Positions 1 through 5,381 of a stretch of DNA of 64,000 nucleotides are shown here, piece by piece. Below the pieces are notes generated by a model. That model ran no database searches. It was given only the letters and a program-made list of their open reading frames with translations, and had not been told where the DNA came from. The stretch's first letter is position 1. Each line of letters starts with the position of its first letter. A program made the translations under genes and the position numbers. This DNA is from Stanieria cyanosphaera PCC 7437 (GTDB lineage Bacteria > Cyanobacteriota > Cyanobacteriia > Cyanobacteriales > Xenococcaceae): positions 1 through 64,000 of the forward strand of contig NC_019750.1 of the NCBI RefSeq assembly GCF_000317575.1, in the 5' to 3' direction.

Positions 1-24
1 TTAATATTTTAAAATTAGTCATTT

Positions 25-33
25 TGATATAAT
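25..33 (+). promoter_or_regulatory. Extended -10 promoter of the C-depleted gene
   Basis: TGATATAAT at 25-33 is a perfect extended -10 (TG-N-TATAAT). No good -35 is visible at the window edge, which an extended -10 can tolerate. Transcription would begin near position 40, and from there to 582 the strand has only four C (56, 351, 431, 489). Inference from consensus only. Confidence 0.55.
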
Positions 34-71
34 TGATATTATTAAAAATAATTAACTATGAGGTTTTTAAT

Positions 72-551
72 ATGAAATATTTAGGGTTTGTTAATGTAGA
101 AAAAGGGTGGAAATGGTTAAAAAGTTTAGAAAGTAAATTAGAAAAAGAAAGATGGAATAGAAAAATAAATTGTAGTGGTAGAAAGTGTTTGTGGTTTGGT
201 GTAGGAGTTGAGTTAGGTTTTAAAAATAGTATTTTTGTAGGGGAAAAAATTAATAATGGTTTGAGAAAAAGATGTAATGAGTTATGGGGTGGTGAAGATT
301 GGAATAGTATTTTAGTTTATAAATATGAAAAGGGTGTAGAGTTAAAAGATCATATAGATAGAGATATTTTTGATAATAAAGTAGTAATTATTAATTTTTG
401 TAAAGATTTGATGAGTGGTTTTAGATATGACGGTGATATTTATTGGTTAAAAAATGGTGAAGTAATAGAAATAGATAATAAAAAAAGACATGGTGTTTGT
501 AAGGTTAATGAAGAAAGATGGAGTGTAAGTATTAGAAAAGTTATTTGTTAA
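72..551 (+). CDS. AlkB-like 2-oxoglutarate/Fe(II) oxygenase encoded by an almost C-free gene
   Basis: The 159-residue product has the AlkB-type jelly-roll signature: HID at residues 94-96 (first iron His and Asp), a distal His at residue 140 in KKRHG, and an RWSVSIR segment near the end that resembles the 2-oxoglutarate-binding R-x-S-x-x-x-R region. Family members oxidatively demethylate bases (1-methyladenine, 3-methylcytosine) or related substrates; the substrate here is unknown. ATG at 72 is preferred because AGG lies 9 nt upstream; an in-frame TTG at 33 overlaps the -10 box. The coding strand has 3 C against about 120 G. C occurs only in the two catalytic His codons (351, 489) and one GAC (431). 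The protein therefore has no Ala, Pro, Thr or Gln. Codon use is unlike every neighbour. The next gene is depleted of A instead. Confidence 0.72.
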   Translation: MKYLGFVNVEKGWKWLKSLESKLEKERWNRKINCSGRKCLWFGVGVELGFKNSIFVGEKINNGLRKRCNELWGGEDWNSILVYKYEKGVELKDHIDRDIFDNKVVIINFCKDLMSGFRYDGDIYWLKNGEVIEIDNKKRHGVCKVNEERWSVSIRKVIC

Positions 552-796
552 TAAATAATATTTAATAGTTGTTGTGGTAAAACAAGACCGCGTTCTAAAA
601 AAGCTGTCGGTGGGGCAGTCGCCTGGCGTTTTTTTTTCTTTTCAAGATTCATAATTTAAACATTTTCACTTCGGTTTGGCGAAAAAAAAATTCACTACGT
701 CGCACAGGCGACCGTTAATGGGGGAAAAATTTTCAAATGTATCAAAATAACTAACTTGCGCGATGGCTGTGTCCCTTGCTGTGGCTGGGTTTTTGC
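552..796. other. Non-coding spacer between the two base-depleted genes
   Basis: C stays absent until 583, then composition returns to normal. GTCGCCTG at 618-625 and CAGGCGAC at 705-712 form a long-range inverted repeat. A T-run at 629-637 follows a GC-rich stretch and could end the upstream transcript. No convincing gene is seen here; an ATG at 763 is in frame with the next gene but lies upstream of its apparent promoter. Confidence 0.4.
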
Positions 797-825
797 TTGT
801 TTTTGCTTGTCAGTCGTGCTATAAT
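797..825 (+). promoter_or_regulatory. Promoter of the A-depleted gene
   Basis: TTGTTT (797-802), a 17-bp spacer and TATAAT (820-825) make a good sigma-70-type promoter with start of transcription expected near 832. The A residues of the -10 box are the last A before a run of 188 bases without A. The A-poor tract therefore starts almost exactly where RNA would start, as expected if selection acts on the transcript. Confidence 0.6.
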
Positions 826-891
826 TGTTGTTGTTGGTTCTTTTGTTTTGCTGTGTCTGTCCTCGCTTCGTCGTCTGTTTTTTCTGGGGTT

Positions 892-1431
892 GTGTCCGTT
901 GGTTTTTCGGGTTCTCGTTCCCCGTCTGCTGCTGCTTCTGCTGCCTTGTCTGCGCTTTTGCGGGTCGTTCCTTCTGGTGTGCGTGTTTCCGTTGGTTGCG
1001 CTCGTGGCGTTGACTTGCTTTGTCGGTCTTTCTTCGCTGGTTCTCCTTCTCTGCTGATGTTCTCCGTTGCCTCTGGGCAGTTCGGTTCTGGTCGTTCTGC
1101 CTTTGCCCGTCGTTCTTCTCGCTGCGTGTTGTCTGTGGCTGCTGGTTTTCGCGGTCTGTTGGTGGCTCTGCCTTCTGCTGCCGTTCCTCCTGCTGGTGTT
1201 CGTCCTTCCCGTTCTTTCTTCGGTGGTGGTTCTGGTTCGTGGGGTTCGCTGGCTTTTGCCCTCGGTCGCGGTCGGCGGGTGTTGTTGTGGTTGCCCTCTG
1301 GCTGCTTGCCTCCTTCGTGGTCTGGGGTTTCTTGGTCTTCGGCTGGTGCTTTGGGTGCTGCTGATGGCTGTTGGTGGCTCGGTGTTCTCGTTCCTGTTGC
1401 TCCTGCCCCTGTGCAGTTGTCCCTATTTTAG
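892..1431 (+). CDS. SLOG/DprA/LOG-like Rossmann protein encoded by an almost A-free gene
   Basis: The product shows a nucleotide-binding Rossmann pattern of the SLOG superfamily: GFSGSRSP at the N-terminus, then GCARGVD (compare G-x-A-R-G-x-D of DprA), SGQFGSGRSAFARRS, and a Gly-rich GSGSWGSLAFALGRG segment followed by hydrophobic strands. LOG-type members hydrolyse nucleoside monophosphates and DprA binds ssDNA; the reaction here is unknown. Between 826 and 1431 there are 7 A in 606 nt. Five are in Asp, Met, Gln, Asp and Gln codons and one is in the stop, all impossible without A; only a CTA Leu at 1423 was avoidable. Lys, Asn, Ile, Thr, Glu, His and Tyr are absent. The start must be a non-ATG codon: GTG 892 fits the domain boundary, and GTG 853 or an extension to ATG 763 is possible. 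The stop overlaps the convergent next gene by 4 nt. Confidence 0.65.
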   Translation: MSVGFSGSRSPSAAASAALSALLRVVPSGVRVSVGCARGVDLLCRSFFAGSPSLLMFSVASGQFGSGRSAFARRSSRCVLSVAAGFRGLLVALPSAAVPPAGVRPSRSFFGGGSGSWGSLAFALGRGRRVLLWLPSGCLPPSWSGVSWSSAGALGAADGCWWLGVLVPVAPAPVQLSLF

Positions 1432-1658
1432 TTTTCTTTGGGGGGTGTTTGCTCCTCCGTTACCCGTTCAATCTCAGAGGCGATCGCCCTTCTTGCTACC
1501 TCTTGCCAATCCTCAATTAATCCCGCTTTAATTGCTGCTTTCATCCCTTGAGGCATACGCAAAGTCATTTTTTCAGTACAAGGTTCGTCCCAGTCATACT
1601 TCTGCTGAAACTGATACTTTTCTAATTCTGGGTTGCCCCCTGGTCTACCTTTAGGCAT
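1428..1658 (-). CDS. Small conserved-looking protein, convergent with the A-depleted gene
   Basis: A 76-residue hydrophilic protein beginning MPKGRPGGNP, with a middle section MTLRMPQGMKAAIKAG and a helical C-terminus. The MPKGRPGGNP start and the layout suggest a small helix-rich, possibly DNA-binding protein, but no family is recognised with certainty. An upstream in-frame ATG at 1706 is possible but less likely. Base composition is normal. Its stop codon overlaps the stop of the A-depleted gene tail to tail by 4 nt, so the two are physically linked. Function unknown. Confidence 0.6.
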   Translation of the reverse strand: MPKGRPGGNPELEKYQFQQKYDWDEPCTEKMTLRMPQGMKAAIKAGLIEDWQEVARRAIASEIERVTEEQTPPKEN

Positions 1659-1732
1659 TGTTATCATTATTAACTTCACCTCAATCATAGCAAGCCAGAC
1701 ATCCAAAAAAACTTTATTTTACGCGACCGTCA

Positions 1733-1771
1733 TGCTATAATATCTTTAGTTCAACTAAAGGACACCGACCA
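1733..1771 (+). promoter_or_regulatory. Extended -10 promoter and hairpin before the coiled-coil gene
   Basis: TGCTATAAT at 1733-1741 is an extended -10. It is followed by the inverted repeat CTTTAGT-TCA-ACTAAAG (1744-1760), which lies in the leader directly before the start codon. GGACACCGACCA (1760-1771) abuts the ATG and recurs at 2141-2152 behind this gene. Confidence 0.5.
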
Positions 1772-2119
1772 ATGAAATTAAAATTAAATCAATATCCCCA
1801 AGTCATTGCAGAGATAGAACTAAAAATCCTCAATGCTTCTTGTCAACTCGAAATTCAAACCGAGCAGATCGGCTTTATGGATGGAGAAATTGAAGTAGAA
1901 ATCGCCTCTAATTCATCCTTGACTAACGAACAGCATCGCAAAGCCAAGCGTTTGGAGTTAAGACAGCAGCCAGACTATTTAGAATCTCTAGCAAAACTCA
2001 AAGCAATCAAAGAGCAAAGAGAAAAATTAACCATTAAATTAAATCAGCTACGCAATGAATTTTCAGTTGCCAAGCTCGAAACCAGAATGACCATTGCTCA
2101 ACTTGAAGCAGCAGCTTAA
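1772..2119 (+). CDS. Small coiled-coil protein, unknown function
   Basis: 115 residues, almost entirely helical and charged, with heptad-like Leu/Ile spacing and long Glu/Lys/Gln runs, so a coiled coil is likely. No catalytic motif, signal peptide or membrane segment is seen. It has its own extended -10 promoter and is followed by a strong stem-loop. Genes like this are common small accessory proteins on cyanobacterial plasmids, but I do not recognise the family. Confidence 0.6.
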   Translation: MKLKLNQYPQVIAEIELKILNASCQLEIQTEQIGFMDGEIEVEIASNSSLTNEQHRKAKRLELRQQPDYLESLAKLKAIKEQREKLTIKLNQLRNEFSVAKLETRMTIAQLEAAA

Positions 2120-2131
2120 TAAAACAACCAA

Positions 2132-2171
2132 AGCCGAGAGGGACACCGACCAAAGCATCTTTCTCTCGGCT
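2132..2171 (+). terminator. Stem-loop after the coiled-coil gene
   Basis: AGCCGAGAG (2132-2140) pairs perfectly with CTCTCGGCT (2163-2171). The loop contains a second copy of GGACACCGACCA. There is no strong T-run, so it may be an attenuator or RNA-stability element rather than a classical terminator. Confidence 0.5.
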
Positions 2172-2202
2172 TACCTACATCAATTTTAATGAGGTAATTA
2201 TC

Positions 2203-2607
2203 ATGTTAAACGATTCAGTTTTAAAAGTTTCCCCAAACGGAAGCTTTAAAGTTACGCAACTATGCCAGAGTGTAGCAATTTGTGAAGCCCTCAAAGAAGA
2301 CCGTCACAATTGGGGCAATGCTACCGAAACCGAACCAGCTTTTATAGTTTATCTAGGCTGCAAAAAAGACGAAATAGCCGAAAAAATCAGATATTTAAAT
2401 CAAGCTCTTGGGTGTTATTGGTGTGAAATTCGCGAACCAAAGTATCTTAAAGAATTTGAAGCTGAAATCAAAATCAGAGGAATGATTAGACATTCGACTG
2501 AAGAAAGGAATGGCTTAGATTTTTTAGTTTGGGCTGAAAACGATTTTAATTATATCGAATTCGACGAGTACAACTACTACACCACAGGCTACCAACCACG
2601 CTGGTAA
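2203..2607 (+). CDS. Hypothetical plasmid protein
   Basis: 134 residues starting at an ATG with GAGG 9 nt upstream. The protein is acidic and rich in aromatic residues near the end (Tyr-Tyr-Thr-Thr-Gly-Tyr). There is no signal peptide or membrane segment and the family is not recognised. It lies in a run of small same-strand genes (1772-3382) that probably serve plasmid upkeep or host interaction. Confidence 0.6.
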   Translation: MLNDSVLKVSPNGSFKVTQLCQSVAICEALKEDRHNWGNATETEPAFIVYLGCKKDEIAEKIRYLNQALGCYWCEIREPKYLKEFEAEIKIRGMIRHSTEERNGLDFLVWAENDFNYIEFDEYNYYTTGYQPRW

Positions 2608-2620
2608 GCATCAAACAGTA

Positions 2621-2665
2621 ACGGGGCGTACAAGCCCCTGAATTCGATTCAGGGGACAGCCCCTC
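2621..2665. repeat. Palindromic repeat with GAATTCGATTC core
   Basis: An inner stem CCCCTGAA/TTCAGGGG around TTCGA and an outer GGGGC/GCCCC pair form a compact hairpin of about 45 nt. The GAATTCGATTC core is shared with the 43-nt palindromes at 28845 and 31589, so these may belong to one repeat family. It lies between genes. Confidence 0.6.
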
Positions 2666-2726
2666 ACCAGTAAATAACGCTGGTTACTTCCCTTCAACGA
2701 TTAAAGTTTCAAGAGTTTCCAAGAAG

Positions 2727-3050
2727 ATGATTATCCGATCTAAATCCTTCCAAAATTGGTTTAAAACCAACCTAAAAGAACACGCTGAAGACATCGCCTT
2801 ACATGGGGCTGACGCAGGATATCCATATATTACCTATACCGCCCATACTGTCAAAATTTTCGATAAATTTGCTGACGAAATTTGGGAGATGGCGGTAGAA
2901 GATGCCGAAGCGATGGGCTACAAAAACGTAGCTGCGATGATTGCTGAGTTTGGGCGTAGCGATATGCTCTCTAGCATTGACTCTTTTAAAAATCTCATGG
3001 TGTGGTACGCCTGTGAGAAATTCGCTCAACAGCTAACTGACGGTAACTGA
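2727..3050 (+). CDS. Hypothetical protein, DUF7222-like
   Basis: 107 residues with a recognisable layout: W-F near the start, HGADAGYPYITYT in the first third, a DEIWEMAVEDAEAMG helix, and SDMLSSIDSFKNLMVWYACEK near the C-terminus. I associate this pattern with small DUF7222-type proteins of phages and plasmids, from memory and not verified. It is soluble with no catalytic motif. It lies between other small unknown genes on the same strand. Confidence 0.55.
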   Translation: MIIRSKSFQNWFKTNLKEHAEDIALHGADAGYPYITYTAHTVKIFDKFADEIWEMAVEDAEAMGYKNVAAMIAEFGRSDMLSSIDSFKNLMVWYACEKFAQQLTDGN

Positions 3051-3142
3051 TGACTCATCCCTGGTGTAGTCAAAATCTGACTACACCCATCATCAAAACT
3101 TTTCAAACATAAATTCAAGTTCATTCCAGGAAATAATTCACT

Positions 3143-3382
3143 ATGACTCAGAAAACAGACCGATACACCATTTCTCTATCTGATTGTCTCGAAGACATCG
3201 CCGAAAACTTTATCTATGCAGAAAGTGAATACAGTCACGTTCCCTCCTTCGTTTTAGTTCCCCTAATGTATGAGGCTGTAAACGATTTGATTGACGAATT
3301 CTCAACCAATCCAGAGAAATATATTAGCGATCGCCTTCGTCAAAAGATAGATGAAGCTGTAAGCGAATATCTAGCAGCATAA
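3143..3382 (+). CDS. Small hypothetical protein
   Basis: 79 residues, acidic and helical, with no recognised domain. Codon use and a HIP1-like site inside the frame fit a real cyanobacterial gene. ATG 3143 follows a purine-rich GGAAATAA stretch. Function unknown. Confidence 0.5.
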   Translation: MTQKTDRYTISLSDCLEDIAENFIYAESEYSHVPSFVLVPLMYEAVNDLIDEFSTNPEKYISDRLRQKIDEAVSEYLAA

Positions 3383-3463
3383 ACCCACCATTCAAGCCAT
3401 CGCGGACATTCAATTCAAGATTTCTCGCGGTGGCTAATCAAGGCATTTTCAGGCTCGACCGAA

Positions 3464-3769
3464 ATGAATTACATACAGCTATCCCTCGACCTTCCAGGCT
3501 ATCAAATTCGACCTAACACCCGCGTCCTAATCCTTGCCCCTCATCGTGAAGCAGGAAAAACAGGAAGAATCAGCATGAGATTTGACAGCGATTACTTAAC
3601 GGACATCTCACGGGTTTGAGGAGACCTCAAACCCCGTGTCCTCATCAATCTGCGCGGGAAAGTCACCAGTTGTCATCGCAACCAACTAGAAATCATCGAC
3701 AAACGCAGGGGATTTAGACAGGGAAATCATACCTATCCTGCTCGTTGGCAAAGGTACACCTACTACTAA
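3464..3769 (+). pseudogene. Small ORF interrupted by a 43-nt palindrome carrying an in-frame TGA
   Basis: Reading from ATG 3464 gives a 51-codon frame up to TGA at 3617. The same frame then stays open for 49 more codons to TAA at 3767. The TGA lies inside the palindromic repeat at 3599-3641. Without the repeat, the frame would run from RFDSDYL into a PRVLINLRGKVTSC segment as one protein of about 86 residues. The family is not recognised. Either a gene killed by insertion or a gene needing stop readthrough. Confidence 0.5.
3599..3641 (+). repeat. 43-nt palindromic element, copy 1
   Basis: It begins ACGGACATCTCA and ends CGTGTCC, with an internal stem GGGTTTGAG/CTCAAACCC. Copies 2 (28845-28887) and 3 (31589-31631) have the same length and ends but a different inner stem. 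All three sit inside coding frames. Confidence 0.7.
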
Positions 3770-4016
3770 CAACATTCACACCCTGGCTTACTGTCAGGGC
3801 AATTTGGAATTCGTCTGATGATGCGGTCTCAGCTTCGCTGAGGCACTTCGTGGTCAGGCTTCGCCTGGCGCGTACGCGATCGCTTGGGCAGCAAAAAAGT
3901 TACCCGACATTCCCCGCGATCGCTCTTTAGCTGAGTTTAATTCTCTCGATAGTAGAAATGGTAAAAAAGCTTTAGCTTGGATTAAATATATCGAGCGACA
4001 AACGCAAAATTTCTAA
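3768..4016 (+). pseudogene. Remnant of a small gene split by an interspersed repeat
   Basis: One frame reads NNIHTLAYCQGNLEFV, hits two TGA stops at 3816-3821 and then continues open to TAA at 4014, ending AWIKYIERQTQNF. The middle (about 3816-3885) is a CGGTC..GCTTCGCC-rich palindromic repeat of the kind scattered in cyanobacterial genomes. The flanks look coding, so this is probably a decayed gene. No family recognised. Confidence 0.35.
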
Positions 4017-4026
4017 ATAAACCACC

Positions 4027-4066
4027 TTACTTTAAAGTAGTTTTCTGATAACATTTTTGTTATCGT
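4027..4066 (+). promoter_or_regulatory. Palindromes upstream of the toxin-antitoxin pair
   Basis: ACTTTAAAGT and a second inverted repeat GATAAC-loop-GTTATC lie 20-60 nt before the toxin gene. Paired operators of this kind are usual for toxin-antitoxin autoregulation by an XRE-type antitoxin. Inferred from position and symmetry. Confidence 0.45.
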
Positions 4067-4083
4067 AGGAGGTAAATAATCTA

Positions 4084-4485
4084 GTGACTCAATGGAAGAT
4101 TGAGTTTTATCAGTCCCCCAGTGGCAATCCTGTAGTCTATGACTGGTTTCTAGAGCAAGAAGCCAAAGTCAAAGCTAGGTTTGCCCAAATCTTCGATCTA
4201 CTTCAGGACAAAGGTACATCGGTAGGAATGCCTTACGTGCGTCCCATCGTTAACACCAAACTGTATGAAATTCGAGTCGAACAAAGTACCAATATCTATC
4301 GCATTTTCTATTTTGCCTACACTGGACGACGATTTATTTTATTACATGGATTTCAAAAGAAGACTCAGAAGACACCAAAGAAAGAGATTGAATTAGCTGA
4401 AAAGAGAAGAAAAGAGTTTCTAGCTCAAGAAACACAAGTTCAGCAGCCGAATAATAGCAAAACTAAGAAAAAGAGGAAAAAATAA
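4084..4485 (+). CDS. higB: RelE/HigB-type toxin (phage-derived Gp49-like family)
   Basis: 133 residues beginning at GTG 4084. The core (IEFYQSPSGNPVVYDWF, LYEIRVEQSTNIYRIFY, FILLHGFQKKTQKTP) is typical of Gp49-like HigB toxins, which cleave mRNA at the ribosome. Toxin-first order and a directly following XRE antitoxin support HigBA. The C-terminal tail is Lys-rich and longer than usual. Its stop overlaps the antitoxin start by 1 nt (TAATG), so the genes are translationally coupled. Confidence 0.85.
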   Translation: MTQWKIEFYQSPSGNPVVYDWFLEQEAKVKARFAQIFDLLQDKGTSVGMPYVRPIVNTKLYEIRVEQSTNIYRIFYFAYTGRRFILLHGFQKKTQKTPKKEIELAEKRRKEFLAQETQVQQPNNSKTKKKRKK

Positions 4486-4838
4486 TGAGTGCTAATACTA
4501 TTACCTGGGATTCTATCCGCGATGAAATATTATCCGATCCACAAGTAAAAGCGGAATATGATGCCCTCTCCCCTGAATTTGAGCTAGCCAGGGCAGTTAT
4601 TACTCTGCGAGAAGGAATTGGTTTAACTCAAAGAGAATTTGCTGCCAAGGTAGGTATGAAACAGTCTCAATTAGCCAGAATTGAATCGGGAAAACAAACA
4701 CCGAAATTGAAAACTTTAGCCAAGCTTGCTGCTGCTGCTGGTTATGAGGTTGAGGTTAACCTCGTTCCTGTTGAGGGAGAGCATGAAGGAAATGCTAAAC
4801 CATTACGTTTGACTGCTAATGAATTGGTTAATAGTTGA
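4485..4838 (+). CDS. higA: HigA-type antitoxin with XRE helix-turn-helix
   Basis: 117 residues. An N-terminal helical region is followed by a clear XRE HTH (LTQREFAAKVGMKQSQLARIE at about residues 46-66) and a short C-terminal strand segment. It would neutralise the preceding HigB-like toxin and repress the operon through the upstream palindromes. The start codon overlaps the toxin stop. Confidence 0.87.
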   Translation: MSANTITWDSIRDEILSDPQVKAEYDALSPEFELARAVITLREGIGLTQREFAAKVGMKQSQLARIESGKQTPKLKTLAKLAAAAGYEVEVNLVPVEGEHEGNAKPLRLTANELVNS

Positions 4839-4860
4839 AAAAAAGCGACAAGTCATATTT

Positions 4861-4998
4861 GCTTCAATACTTTTTACTTTTTTCTCCAGCCAATGTAGTC
4901 AAAATTGGTTCAATTGCTTCAACATTCAACTGTGTAAGCATTACAGCTTCAACGTTTGCTTCAACAATTGCTTCAACATTTCTCACAACTGCTTCAAC
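4861..4998 (+). repeat. Iteron array A, upstream of rep
   Basis: GCTTCAA occurs at 4861 and GCTTCAAC at 4916, 4946, 4958, 4970 and 4991. Spacings of 30, 12 and 12 bp from 4916 to 4970 recur in the arrays at 8808-8862 and 9502-9556. The array lies in the 540-bp gap between the antitoxin and the replication gene; the rest of that gap (to 5381) is AT-rich with no gene seen. Likely replication origin or copy-control site. Confidence 0.6.
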
Positions 4999-5381
4999 GC
5001 AATCGCGCTTGTCGCTTTTATCTTCTCAAACAAGCAACTGTCATTCAAAGATAAGCAAAGTTATATTGGTTAAGCAGTAATTAAGAACGGATTAGCCCAT
5101 GTCTTTAACCTAATTTCTCTATATTAGTCAATATAAATCATAAATATTAATAAATTTGAGATTATTTAGAGAATCTACCCCCTAAAAGAATATAAATATG
5201 AAAACTACTAACAAAAATACCAACCAGCAACAGATTCCAGTTTACAATTCTCTTATCTGAGTAAAAAACTTAGAAAGCAGTTGCCCAACTGACCAAAGTT
5301 AACAACTGCTCTCTGAATGTAAACCCCGCTTTCTCTGTAATTAGAGATGGCGGAATCATCATATTGAAAATACATACACCC

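Noticed and set aside
1-582. The C-depleted gene as ordinary AT-rich DNA
   Set aside because: G remains at about 25 percent while C is below 1 percent, and the remaining C fall in catalytic His codons.
776-1531. Several other long + strand reading frames overlapping the A-depleted gene
   Set aside because: They exist only because a strand without A cannot contain stop codons. They show no domain motifs.
4861-4998. CRISPR array
   Set aside because: Repeats are only 8 nt with short irregular spacers and fit iterons; no cas genes are present.
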